Below are positions 33,577 to 42,259 of a DNA stretch of 64,000 nt, one piece after another. The stretch comes from CAYQQJ01 sp964419935 (lineage in GTDB: Bacteria > Pseudomonadota > Gammaproteobacteria > Pseudomonadales > Cellvibrionaceae). The position numbers were made by a program, and so were the translations under genes. Where the stretch lies: contig CAYQQJ010000003.1 in assembly GCA_964419935.1 (NCBI GenBank), forward strand, positions 114,468 through 178,467, given 5' to 3'. The notes beneath the pieces are model-generated. The model ran no database searches. It had not been told where the DNA came from and saw nothing but the letters and a program-made list of their open reading frames with translations. Every line of letters begins with the position of its first letter. Positions within the stretch are counted from its first letter, which is position 1.

Positions 33577-35772
33577 TCACGATGCTGTTGAAATGCTGGT
33601 TACACCGCCTTCTTGTTCCACCGCCCGCTGCACCAGAGAGGGTACGTCCAGAATAAGCGCCACCTCACCACTGCCAAGAATGGTTGATCCACTGATACCG
33701 GCAAGGCTGGTGAATAGCCGTCCCAGAGGTTTGATCACTGTCTGGTATTCGCCGAACAGTTCATCCACTATCAAGCCGGCCTTGTAAGCCCCGTAACCAA
33801 CCACCACGATGTTTTCCCGGCGACCAGGGTCACCGCTGACAGCAAAATAGTCACGCAGACGAATAAAAGGCAGTACTTCGCCGCGCAGGTTGACGAAGTT
33901 TCGGTGAGTCGCATCCTGGCGCTGCTCCGCAGTGAGCTCGACGCATTCGACAACGCTTTCAAGAGGCACGACATAACTTGCCTCACCAACGCCAGTGAGA
34001 AACCCGTCGATAATGGCCAATGTGAGGGGTAACCGAATGCGAAAGGTTGTTCCGGCTCCCGCTGTGGATGTCACGTCCACCACCCCACGCAAGGCTTCAA
34101 TGTTGCGCTTGACTACGTCCATGCCAACGCCGCGACCGGACAAATTGGTCACCGCATCGGCGGTGGAAAACCCCGGTTCGAAAATGAGATTGAAGATCTC
34201 ATTTTCCGTTAGCTCCTGATCCGGCTTAACCAGTTCGCGCTGTATCGCCTTCTGCAGTATTTTGTTGCAATCGAGTCCACCGCCATCGTCGCTAACCTCT
34301 ATAACAATGCTGCCCACCTCATGGTAGGCATTAAGAGCAATAATGCCTTGTTGCGATTTGCCCGCATTGGCGCGGACACCTGCGGACTCAATACCATGAT
34401 CCACGGCGTTTCTGATGAGATGTGTCAAAGGGTCGGCAATTTTTTCTACGACGGTTTTGTCGAGCTCTGTGTCTGCACCGGAAATTTCCAGTGAAATATC
34501 TTTGTCCAGTTCGTGAGATACATCTCGGACGACACGCTGGAAACGCTGAAAGGTTTCGCCGATGGGCACCATGCGCAGCTCAAGGGAGCCATCGCGGATT
34601 TCTTCCACCAGACCTGAAACTGTGACCAGCGCTTCCTGGGTAGCGGTATCACCACTGCGTTGCGCCGAAAGATCCGCAGCAGCACTGGCAATGACCAATT
34701 CACCAACCAGGTTGATCAGTGAGTCCAGCCGATCTGCCTGCACTCGAATATATTGGTTGGTTCTGGCTCGAGCATCTCGTCCCTGACGCTGTTTGCCCAA
34801 GGCAGCGTTGACGACTTCGGATTGCACCGTGCGCTCATCGACCAGTACCTGACCGATAGGTTTTGATGCATCTTGATCAATACCCGCGCTACGTTGCTTC
34901 TCCAGACCAGAGGCCAATTCGCTCTGGGTCAGGGCGCCACTGGCTACCAATATTTCACCCAGCCTTGCGTCCTCCTCTGGCAACTCCTGAATCAGTGTCA
35001 GGTACCGCCCAAGCTCACTGCGCGGAGGAAGAATATGCAGCGTGCAATCATCGCGCACAAACTCGAACACCTCTTCGATGGCTGTTTTAGTCGTTTCCGC
35101 ATCTAAATCAATTTCAAAGCCGAGATAGCAGCTCTCCGGGTCGTACGCTTCGGCTTCTGGTAGCGCATCGGAAATTGTAGTGATATGACAGATTTCGCCC
35201 AGGGTTCCGAGGAAACGAATGAAGCCACTGGGGTCCATTCCCTGGCGCAGAACATCTTCGCCAAATCTCACGGAGATATGCCAGGTGTCGTTGGCAACTG
35301 TCTCGCTGCGCTCTACTGGCTGGGATTCCTGAGAACTCGGCGCTGGGAATGTCTGTTCCTTACCAGCTTGATAAGCCGCGAGTGCCAACAGCAGAACCTC
35401 ACCCTCCGCAGCCAACTCTTCGGGAACGTGTATCGATACCTCATTACTCAATTCGACATCGTCAACCACATCAATAAGAGCTCCAATATGATCACGACAA
35501 TCAAGCAGCAAAGCGGCCAAATCGGAATCGAGCTGTATGTCTGCTTCGCGCAATCGATCCATCACGCTTTCGACAACGTGGGTAAAGTTGACCACATGAT
35601 CCAACGCAAACAAGCCCGCCGATCCTTTGATGGTATGAACGCAGCGAAAAAGCGCGTCGAGCAGGTCAGGATCGTCAGCACCGGTTTCCAGCTCAAGTAG
35701 ATAACGCTCCATCTCCACAAGCATTTCGCGGCTTTCCGCGAGAAATGTTTGAAATACGTCATCAAGATTCAT
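33577..35772 (-). CDS. cheA: Chemotaxis histidine kinase CheA
   Basis: The 731-residue kinase has the P1 HPt domain with phosphorylated His46 (FRCVHTIKGSAGLF), a second domain around 160-240 (WHISVRFGEDVLRQGMDP) that resembles a CheY-binding P2, and a linker with EILVASGALTQSELASGLEK. These are followed by the dimerisation domain (SLINLVGELVIA), HATPase (HLIRNAVDHGIES, SDDGGGLD, LSGRGVGMDVVK) and a C-terminal CheW-like P5. Its ATG overlaps the end of the STAS gene by 11 bases, so the two are coupled. Confidence 0.95.
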   Translation of the reverse strand: MNLDDVFQTFLAESREMLVEMERYLLELETGADDPDLLDALFRCVHTIKGSAGLFALDHVVNFTHVVESVMDRLREADIQLDSDLAALLLDCRDHIGALIDVVDDVELSNEVSIHVPEELAAEGEVLLLALAAYQAGKEQTFPAPSSQESQPVERSETVANDTWHISVRFGEDVLRQGMDPSGFIRFLGTLGEICHITTISDALPEAEAYDPESCYLGFEIDLDAETTKTAIEEVFEFVRDDCTLHILPPRSELGRYLTLIQELPEEDARLGEILVASGALTQSELASGLEKQRSAGIDQDASKPIGQVLVDERTVQSEVVNAALGKQRQGRDARARTNQYIRVQADRLDSLINLVGELVIASAAADLSAQRSGDTATQEALVTVSGLVEEIRDGSLELRMVPIGETFQRFQRVVRDVSHELDKDISLEISGADTELDKTVVEKIADPLTHLIRNAVDHGIESAGVRANAGKSQQGIIALNAYHEVGSIVIEVSDDGGGLDCNKILQKAIQRELVKPDQELTENEIFNLIFEPGFSTADAVTNLSGRGVGMDVVKRNIEALRGVVDVTSTAGAGTTFRIRLPLTLAIIDGFLTGVGEASYVVPLESVVECVELTAEQRQDATHRNFVNLRGEVLPFIRLRDYFAVSGDPGRRENIVVVGYGAYKAGLIVDELFGEYQTVIKPLGRLFTSLAGISGSTILGSGEVALILDVPSLVQRAVEQEGGVTSISTAS

Positions 35773-36115
35773 AGTGATCCTCGCGGTTGTGCGCGGTCAG
35801 CAGTAGCGGGTCACTGAAGTCTCGAGAAAGATTCAGAAGCTCAATAATCTCCAGCACTGCTTCACTGTGATTAACAAGAACCAGCTCACGCTCCACGCTG
35901 GCTGCCACTCGCTTTGCCATTAGCAACAACTGAACTCCCGCAGTGTCTATCTCACTCACTTGGCTGAGATCAATTTCCTGCGCAGCGCCAGCTTGAATAA
36001 GTTCGAACAGTTGAGGTTTCACTTCTGCGGCGTTGAACACGCAGAATTCTCCGACCAGTGCAAGTTGGCTTTCACCGGATGATTCATCGGACGTGTTAAC
36101 GATTTCGTAACTCAT
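35762..36115 (-). CDS. STAS-domain protein of the chemotaxis cluster
   Basis: A 117-residue single STAS domain (anti-sigma factor antagonist type), with core EIDLSQVSEIDTAGVQLLLM. The Thr/Ala/Gly after the Asp (DTAG) is where SpoIIAA-like proteins carry a phosphorylatable Ser (DSSG or DSAG); here Thr could serve. It lies between cheY and cheA and overlaps cheA. In such clusters STAS proteins are thought to modulate the array, but no role is proven; an involvement with a partner-switching kinase elsewhere is equally possible. Confidence 0.85.
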   Translation of the reverse strand: MSYEIVNTSDESSGESQLALVGEFCVFNAAEVKPQLFELIQAGAAQEIDLSQVSEIDTAGVQLLLMAKRVAASVERELVLVNHSEAVLEIIELLNLSRDFSDPLLLTAHNREDHYES

Positions 36116-36120
36116 GGCAG

Positions 36121-36489
36121 TCAGGGAGCGATCAGTTTGGATACGGCGGCAAGCATTTGCTGCGGTTGGAAAGGCTTTACCACCCAGGCCTTGGCACCGG
36201 CCGCCTGCCCTTCCGCTTTTTTGCTTTCAGCGGATTCGGTGGTCAACATGATGATGGGGGTAAATTTATACTCGGAGCGAGTTTTGACCTCTTTCAAAAA
36301 GCTGATGCCGTCCATATTTGGCATATTCACATCGGATATCATCAAATGTACCCGCTGGCCATTCAGTTTACGCAACGCGTCCTGCCCATCACAGGCTTCA
36401 ATAACGTCAAAACCTGCGCCTTTGAGTGTAATTGAAACAACTTGGCGGATAGAGGCGGAGTCATCGACAATTAAAATGGTTTTAGCCAT
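36121..36489 (-). CDS. cheY: Chemotaxis response regulator CheY
   Basis: Single receiver domain of 122 residues (TILIVDDSASIRQVVSITLK; phosphoacceptor Asp in HLMISDVNMPNMDG; Thr in IIMLTTESAE; Lys in AWVVKPFQP). The start at ATG 36489 is set by the domain boundary. Phosphorylated by CheA, it would act on the flagellar motor or another output. It is 5 bases upstream of the STAS gene. Confidence 0.95.
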   Translation of the reverse strand: MAKTILIVDDSASIRQVVSITLKGAGFDVIEACDGQDALRKLNGQRVHLMISDVNMPNMDGISFLKEVKTRSEYKFTPIIMLTTESAESKKAEGQAAGAKAWVVKPFQPQQMLAAVSKLIAP

Positions 36490-36532
36490 ATGGTTCTCAC
36501 TGTGTTCTGGTTTATGACATCCAACGTTGAAG

Positions 36533-37729
36533 TTAGAAAAAGGTGATATCGCCGCCGGAGTCGGGCGGCGCAGAAGAGCGATGGTGGTGACGGTTGTGTT
36601 CTTCCACCATTGCATAGGATTGTTCAAGGCTCACCAGGTGAGCGTTAACATCGATCACACCACTAGTCGCTTGTTTCAAGTCAGTGGCGACAACGTCAAT
36701 ATTATCTTGAACGTGTGTGAGCATTTGACTGATGCGATCCTGAAACTGTAGCTGCACCAATGCGGCGTCGACCTCGGTTTGAATTCCATCATTAGTATCG
36801 CGCAGTGTTCGGGCAACCTGGAGAAGTCCTTCCGCGTGCTCATGAAAATTGTTCAGGACTCGCTGCAGTGTTTGCCGAGAACTGTCCACAATTTCATTGT
36901 CCCGACCGGAAGAATGCCGCGCAGCGGCAACGGCGGATTGAATGGCTTGACCGATATAAGTCACTTTGTTGCCCATGCGCTCGCCGGTTTCTGCCGAGAT
37001 CTGGGACAGCTTGCGCACTTCTCCGGCGACCACCGCAAAGCCGCGCCCCTGATCGCCTGCGCGGGCGGCCTCGATCGCTGCGTTCAGAGCGAGCAAATTG
37101 GTTTGGCCTGCGATGGCCGCAACATCCTGGGCCATCTGATTCAATTCATCGACAAAACCACCGAGCTGATCCACCTGACGGAGCAAATCGTCCCGTTCCG
37201 ACAACGCAACTTCCAACGCATTAACCACGGATTCGAGATCTCGATTAGCCGCTCCAACAAGCGAGTCAGCACCACCCTCAGCACTGCCGGATAACATCTC
37301 AGATGCATCCGATGCGCAATGAAGTTCACGCGCCAGCCCCGCGAAACGAACTGTCAGCTCAGTGATGGCTTCTTCGGTTTGAGTGCGCACCGTCTCCAGA
37401 TGAGCACCCCAGATAGGCATGAGTTGATCGCCCAATTCGGTCATCGATGTGCTGACTGATGTGATAGAATTTTGGCGCTCTTCATCGATGCGGAGGTTGG
37501 CCTGCCGCAAGTCGTCATGGAGTTGACGGATTTGCCGCGACCAGCCCCAACCAGAAAGCATGACTGACAGAGCGGCAACCATGACGACACATGCTAAAGC
37601 CGTCCAGGAAGGTACGGATAGCGCGACAACCCCAATGGCGACCAATCCAGGTGTACTTGCGATTGCTAAAAATGGCCACTGATGTCGCGAGAACTGATGG
37701 CGGCGGGCGTGGCCGGCAAACTTGTACAT
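36533..37729 (-). CDS. Membrane-anchored MCP-like protein without periplasmic domain
   Basis: A 398-residue protein with two close membrane helices (about 19-38 and 42-61) joined by only a few residues, then a coiled-coil region and an MCP signalling segment (MAQDVAAIAGQTNLLALNAA, GDQGRGFAVVAGEVRKLS). There is no HAMP domain and no room for a periplasmic sensor, so any signal must be cytoplasmic or within the membrane. The C-terminal part (ALVQLQFQDRISQMLTHVQD) is unlike classical MCP methylation helices. It is first in the cheY-STAS-cheA-mcp-cheWRDB series. The protein ends GGDITFF. Confidence 0.85.
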   Translation of the reverse strand: MYKFAGHARRHQFSRHQWPFLAIASTPGLVAIGVVALSVPSWTALACVVMVAALSVMLSGWGWSRQIRQLHDDLRQANLRIDEERQNSITSVSTSMTELGDQLMPIWGAHLETVRTQTEEAITELTVRFAGLARELHCASDASEMLSGSAEGGADSLVGAANRDLESVVNALEVALSERDDLLRQVDQLGGFVDELNQMAQDVAAIAGQTNLLALNAAIEAARAGDQGRGFAVVAGEVRKLSQISAETGERMGNKVTYIGQAIQSAVAAARHSSGRDNEIVDSSRQTLQRVLNNFHEHAEGLLQVARTLRDTNDGIQTEVDAALVQLQFQDRISQMLTHVQDNIDVVATDLKQATSGVIDVNAHLVSLEQSYAMVEEHNRHHHRSSAPPDSGGDITFF

Positions 37730-38008
37730 CTGCGAGTTTCCAGATAGTTAGGGAGAAGCAGCGAGGAATATGTGAGGCACGTCACGAAGTGTAGACGCGG
37801 CGATAGGGTTCGCCATCAGCAAAGTCTTAATTGGAGGCAGGAAAACTGATCAACTGTGGTTAGGACTATTCCTACAAATACGTTAGCCGTTACCGACCAA
37901 AGTACATAGGGATATACCTTTTGCGAGATAGCCAAGTCGTCTAATAAACTTCACAATGGACGTGGTATTTGGTGCCGAACTCAATACACCACCCAGCTAG
38001 GGAACATC

Positions 38009-39811
38009 ATGGTCAAAGCTGCTTCAAATCCAGATTCACGGGAATCGGCCGAGCATCATGATGCAATCTTCAACGAACAGGTAAGACTACTTTACCGCCA
38101 CACCAAACCTCTTCTGTTCGTCAACTTCCTGATTGGCAGCGCCCTCCTCTATGGCTTTTGGTCCGTAGCCTCATTGGGCGCGCTCCTGGGTTGGGGCGGA
38201 TTGATCTTTGGCATCAGTATTCTGCGCTTTGCGCTATTTCTGGTCTATCGCCGGCAGACGACGAATGACAACATCTTCTTCGCGCGACTATTTGTTGCCA
38301 CCTGTGTTTTGTCCGGAATTGTCTGGGGCTCCGCGAGTATCATTTTTTTCGAGCCGGGCGCTTTGCAATATCAGATGCTGATATTTTTCATTCTGGCTGG
38401 CATGGGTGCCGGCTCTGTTGCCTCTCTTTGCGCCTATCGCCCAGCCTTTTACGCCTATTTTCTGCCGTCCATGGCGCCCATTCTGATTCGGCTCGTGCTG
38501 GAAGAAGGGGAGCTGCACGGCATCCTGGCTTTTCTGTGTCTGATCTTCATTGTCGGTATGTGCTTTTTCGCGTTGCAAATCAACCGCTCGTTCATGCTAT
38601 CCCTGAAGTTTCGCTTCGAGAACGCGACACTGGTGTCCAAGTTACGCGAGCAAAAAGATGAAGCGGACAAAGCCAACCAGGCGAAATCCAAATTCCTCGC
38701 AGCGGCCAGCCATGACTTGCGCCAACCTCTCCACGCCTTGACGTTGTTTACATCATTGTTGACGGACAACCTGGAGAGCCCTCAGAACCGAAAACTGGCG
38801 AGCCAAATCAACCGCTCCCTGGATGCCTTGCAAAGCCTGTTCAACGCCCTGCTCGACATTTCGCGGCTGGAAGCCGGCACCCTGGTTCCTGAAGTCCGGA
38901 ACTTCAATGTCCGCCCCATGCTCGACCGCATTGTTAACGATTTCAGTGGTGATGCAGCCAAGAAGGGAATCGCGCTGGTAGTCGAAGCTGATAATCTGGC
39001 AGTGCAGAGTGACTCATCGCTGCTGGAACAGATTCTGCGCAACTATGTGTCCAATGCGCTGCGCTATACCAGCCAGGGCAGCATCTGCATTTCCTGCCTG
39101 AACATCAATCAGGATGTGCTGTTCACGGTGAAAGACACCGGGATCGGAATTCCCTCGGATCAACTCGATGAGATATATGATGAATTTCACCAACTAAGGA
39201 ATCCGGAGCGGGATCGAAGTAAGGGACTGGGCCTTGGCCTGGCCATTGTCAAGCGTATATCTCAGTTGCTTGGTCACCCCATCGAGGTTCAATCTGCGGT
39301 GGGTGAAGGCTCGTGCTTTTCCATTCGCGTTCCGATCGGTACGGCAGAACCCGAAACGAGAGCGCGCAAAACCAACAATGAGTGGAACGATGTTATTCCA
39401 ACCCGAGCGGTGAACATTGTTGTTATCGATGATGATATCGATGTGCGAGAAAGCACCGAAGCCCTATTCCTGAACTGGAACTGCAACGTTTATGTTGCCG
39501 CTACGCCCCAATCTATCCTTGAAAAACTGCGCCAGGACAACGTTGTGCCCGACGCCATCATCGCCGACTATCGGCTGCGCGATGGCCGCACTGGTATTGG
39601 CGCCATTGATCTTTTAAAAGCCCAGTACGGCGATCACGTTCCCGCCCTGATTATTACCGGGGATACCGCGTCCGAACCGCTGCAGGCCATACAGAACAGC
39701 GGCATTCCGCTGATCAACAAACCCGTATCGCCCGCAAAGCTACGCGCGTTTCTCAACCAGGTTCATTCTATGGAGAAGGATATCGACAGCGTGTCGAATG
39801 GTCACGGATAG
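38009..39811 (+). CDS. Membrane hybrid sensor histidine kinase
   Basis: A 600-residue kinase with about six N-terminal membrane helices (35-55, 57-80, 95-113, 120-143, 147-163, 172-190), HisKA with His235 in LAAASHDLRQPLHALTLF, HATPase (YVSNALRYT, DTGIGIP, GLGLGLAIVKR) and a receiver with Asp520 in DAIIADYRLRDG. The HDLRQPL H-box is that of the RpfC/FixL-like hybrid kinases that often work with LuxR-type regulators; one such regulator lies convergently at 40500. Signal unknown. It is followed by a strong terminator. Confidence 0.9.
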   Translation: MVKAASNPDSRESAEHHDAIFNEQVRLLYRHTKPLLFVNFLIGSALLYGFWSVASLGALLGWGGLIFGISILRFALFLVYRRQTTNDNIFFARLFVATCVLSGIVWGSASIIFFEPGALQYQMLIFFILAGMGAGSVASLCAYRPAFYAYFLPSMAPILIRLVLEEGELHGILAFLCLIFIVGMCFFALQINRSFMLSLKFRFENATLVSKLREQKDEADKANQAKSKFLAAASHDLRQPLHALTLFTSLLTDNLESPQNRKLASQINRSLDALQSLFNALLDISRLEAGTLVPEVRNFNVRPMLDRIVNDFSGDAAKKGIALVVEADNLAVQSDSSLLEQILRNYVSNALRYTSQGSICISCLNINQDVLFTVKDTGIGIPSDQLDEIYDEFHQLRNPERDRSKGLGLGLAIVKRISQLLGHPIEVQSAVGEGSCFSIRVPIGTAEPETRARKTNNEWNDVIPTRAVNIVVIDDDIDVRESTEALFLNWNCNVYVAATPQSILEKLRQDNVVPDAIIADYRLRDGRTGIGAIDLLKAQYGDHVPALIITGDTASEPLQAIQNSGIPLINKPVSPAKLRAFLNQVHSMEKDIDSVSNGHG

Positions 39812-40156
39812 GACTTGGCAGGCAGGAGGCGTGCCCGAAGGATGCTGACTTGGACATGGCGCAAGCCTGTCAGCACGTTGCCAATACCCAGGGTCGGGTT
39901 AGGCGCAGGCCGGGATGGCCACGGCAGGAAGGGAAACCTGCTTGCAAGGACGCGGAATCATGGTCCAGGACCATTGATTCATCAAATGCAATACCAGGCT
40001 TACTCGGTATTTTATCCTGTGGTACCGCTTATGTTTGTGTTGTGTCGCCAGGAGGCCCCGCTCAGGAACAAAAGGAATTTGCGGGTAGAAACCGCTTAGG
40101 GACGCGGTAACATCGGTCAGGGAAGGTTTTTAGAAGCACCGGATCGGCTTCGACTG

Positions 40157-40199
40157 CGGTGGGAAAAATACCGGATGTATTTTTCCCACCGTTTTTTTC
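40157..40199 (+). terminator. Rho-independent terminator of the hybrid kinase gene
   Basis: A perfect 15-bp stem (CGGTGGGAAAAATAC with its complement) has a 5-base loop and is followed by seven T. It is about 345 bases past the kinase stop. The A-rich left arm gives a weaker mirror terminator for the opposite strand. Confidence 0.85.
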
Positions 40200-40219
40200 G
40201 CTTTCTATTTGCTCGCTTC

Positions 40220-40442
40220 TAACTCAAGTTTCGGAATTCACCAAGCTCTATAACGCCGCCTTTAAGTGGTTTTAACGCCGGCGCGCTTCGGGGTAGGACT
40301 TTCTGGAAACGCCGTAAACCCGTCCATGGGGGCTCCCCCACGAGGTCCCTCTCGTGAGGGTTCCAGAAAGTCCTACCCCAAATCGAACCTCACCTTGTGC
40401 CAGACCTGGAAGCATGCAACTTGAACTCCGAAACATGAGTTA
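40220..40442. repeat. Palindromic MITE-like element, copy 3
   Basis: The shortest and clearest copy, 223 bp. Ends: TAACTCAAGTTTCGGAATTC at the left and the inverted form GAACTCCGAAACATGAGTTA at the right (about 19 of 21 bases match). The central stem is a perfect 19 bp: GGGGTAGGACTTTCTGGAA at 40290-40308 with its complement at 40361-40379. Inside lie GGGGG-ct-CCCCC and CACGAG-GTCCCT-CTCGTG hairpins. No coding sequence. Confidence 0.88.
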
Positions 40443-40499
40443 TAAGTTTCAGGTCTCTGGTTTTAAACTTGTAGCTTGCGGCTTGCAGCTTAAAGCTAT

Positions 40500-41138
40500 C
40501 TAATACCTATCCACCCAGCCCAATCGTTCCGCTTTGACAACAGCTTGCGTACGATTGGATACTTCCAGCACCCGCATGATATGCGTCACATGCATTTTTA
40601 CCGTCGTTTCCGCCAGCACCAGATCCCGGGCAATTTCCTTATTCGACTTCCCTTCTGCAATTAGACGCATCACTTCTTTCTGTCGGCCTGTCAGGTTGCA
40701 GGCGGTACCGAAGGAATATTTCGCACTGGAATTATCTTCACTCAGCAGCACAGGAGGGACATAAATGTTGCCGCCCTGCACCAGGCGAATTGCGCTGATG
40801 ACAACGGCACTGGAAGAATCTTTGGGTACAAAACCCATCGCGCCACTGTCCAATGAACGTCGAATCTCGCTGTACTGGGTAGAGGCGGACAGTATCATAA
40901 CCGGGAGCGTGGGAAATTTCTGGACGAACATCTGCAGGGCAGACAGGCCCTGGGAGTCTGGCAGATTGAGGTCAAGCAATACCAGATCCAACTCAGGATG
41001 AGCCGCAGCCAGTGCTATTGCCGCCTCACAGTCGCAGGCTTCGTGGATTGTCAGTACTTCATCTTTAAGACCAGCGGTCAGTAGATAGACCATGCCTTCA
41101 CGAAACAATTTATGGTCATCGACCAAGAGTATGTTCAC
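40500..41138 (-). CDS. LuxR/NarL-type response regulator
   Basis: A 212-residue regulator with a normal receiver (ILLVDDHKLFREGM; phosphoacceptor Asp56 in DLVLLDLNLPD; FVPKDSS) and a LuxR HTH (LTGRQKEVMRLIAEGKSNKE, LAETTVKMHVTHIMRVL). It is convergent with the hybrid kinase at 38009 and is a plausible partner. It has the intact residues that the regulator at 27855 has lost, at the same position 56. Confidence 0.92.
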   Translation of the reverse strand: MNILLVDDHKLFREGMVYLLTAGLKDEVLTIHEACDCEAAIALAAAHPELDLVLLDLNLPDSQGLSALQMFVQKFPTLPVMILSASTQYSEIRRSLDSGAMGFVPKDSSSAVVISAIRLVQGGNIYVPPVLLSEDNSSAKYSFGTACNLTGRQKEVMRLIAEGKSNKEIARDLVLAETTVKMHVTHIMRVLEVSNRTQAVVKAERLGWVDRY

Positions 41139-41575
41139 CGATACCTCCGGAACAAGCTACTGGGCACACTCATGAATCGCCACTTTCTCGATTGGATCAT
41201 CAGCTCAATACACCTGCAAACAGCATGAAGGCAGCCGCAAAAAAATGACTGCCCCGTGAGTGAAGCGCGTATTTCGCCGCACATACCCAGCAGATAACAT
41301 CTTGGGGATCTTGAACGCGCGACTCAAACGAATTCTCGCAATCGTACGGCAAGCCATGGGGTGCCTCCGTTGTATTGGACGTGTGTCGGACTTAAGCTTG
41401 AGCGCGGGAGACATGGCGCCAGTGCCCTGGTTTTCTGTGCGCGGAAGCGCCATATAAAAACCAATTGATTTACACCACTTCCCAACTTTTTCGCTGAAGT
41501 CACTTAAGCCCTGCAACGCCTGACGCTCTTGTCAGCGCGCGGGAGACGACATTATTGGACTTGTTCCCGGGCCCG
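41139..41575. other. Intergenic region, no feature seen
   Basis: A 437-base gap between the LuxR regulator start and the eda stop. Only short open frames without recognisable sequence occur. It probably carries the regulator's promoter and the eda 3' end; I cannot place either. Confidence 0.5.
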
Positions 41576-42202
41576 CTATGCGATTTTTGCCATTGTTCGT
41601 TTGGCGATATCTGTAATCTGTTGCCAGTCGCCAGCCTGTACCGCAGCTTTCGGTAACAACCATGACCCGCCGACACAAACAACATTCGGCAAAGCCAGGT
41701 ATTGATCAAAATCGTCAATCGTCAGGCCACCCGTTGGACAAAAGCTCACTTGTGGTAACGGCCCAGCTATGGATTTCAGCAATGGCAGTCCGCCAACTGC
41801 AACTGCCGGAAAAAGCTTGAACACGCTCAAGCCGTACTCCATACCAAGCAGCACTTCAGACGGTGACGCAGTTCCCGGCAGCAGGTTCAACTTCAATTCT
41901 TCAGCCTTGCGCAGGAGGTTCGCAGTCAAACCGGGGGAAACCGCAAAATCAACACCGGCGTCAACGACCTGCTCAACGTTCTCTTCGTTGATGACAGTAC
42001 CAGCTCCGACGATCAGGTGCGGACATTGCTGTTTGATCACCTTGATGGCCTCCAGGGCACAAGGTGTTCGCAGAGTTATCTCAACAGCTTTAACGCCACC
42101 TTTATACAAGGCTTCACAAGCAGGTACGGCATCATCCACTGAGTCGATGGTGATCACCGGCATAACGCCGATGGGTTCCAGAAATTCTTTTTGTAACGCC
42201 AC
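41576..42202 (-). CDS. eda: KDPG aldolase (2-dehydro-3-deoxy-phosphogluconate aldolase)
   Basis: Last step of the Entner-Doudoroff pathway: cleaves KDPG to pyruvate and glyceraldehyde-3-phosphate. The 208-residue product has the N-terminal Glu segment VKAVEITLRT, GAGTVINEENV, AVSPGLTANLL, and the Schiff-base lysine in VFKLFPA, followed by FCPTGGLT. It lies 57 bases after edd. Confidence 0.96.
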   Translation of the reverse strand: MALQKEFLEPIGVMPVITIDSVDDAVPACEALYKGGVKAVEITLRTPCALEAIKVIKQQCPHLIVGAGTVINEENVEQVVDAGVDFAVSPGLTANLLRKAEELKLNLLPGTASPSEVLLGMEYGLSVFKLFPAVAVGGLPLLKSIAGPLPQVSFCPTGGLTIDDFDQYLALPNVVCVGGSWLLPKAAVQAGDWQQITDIAKRTMAKIA

Positions 42203-42259
42203 AGCAATGTCCTTAATTAATCATAGTCAATAAAATAAAAGTTTGTGCACAATCTGCGA

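Larger units (their letters stand above)
39812..40499. other. Long intergenic region between hybrid kinase and LuxR regulator
   Basis: In these 688 bases I see the kinase terminator (40157-40199), repeat copy 3 (40220-40442) and a degenerate heptamer stretch (about 40465-40498: CTTGTAGCTTGCGGCTTGCAGC) at the end of the next gene. The first 340 bases show no supported gene. Confidence 0.6.

Noticed and set aside
41205..41516. 103-codon frame in the gap before eda
   Set aside because: No similarity I recognise and no ribosome site; composition is not protein-like.
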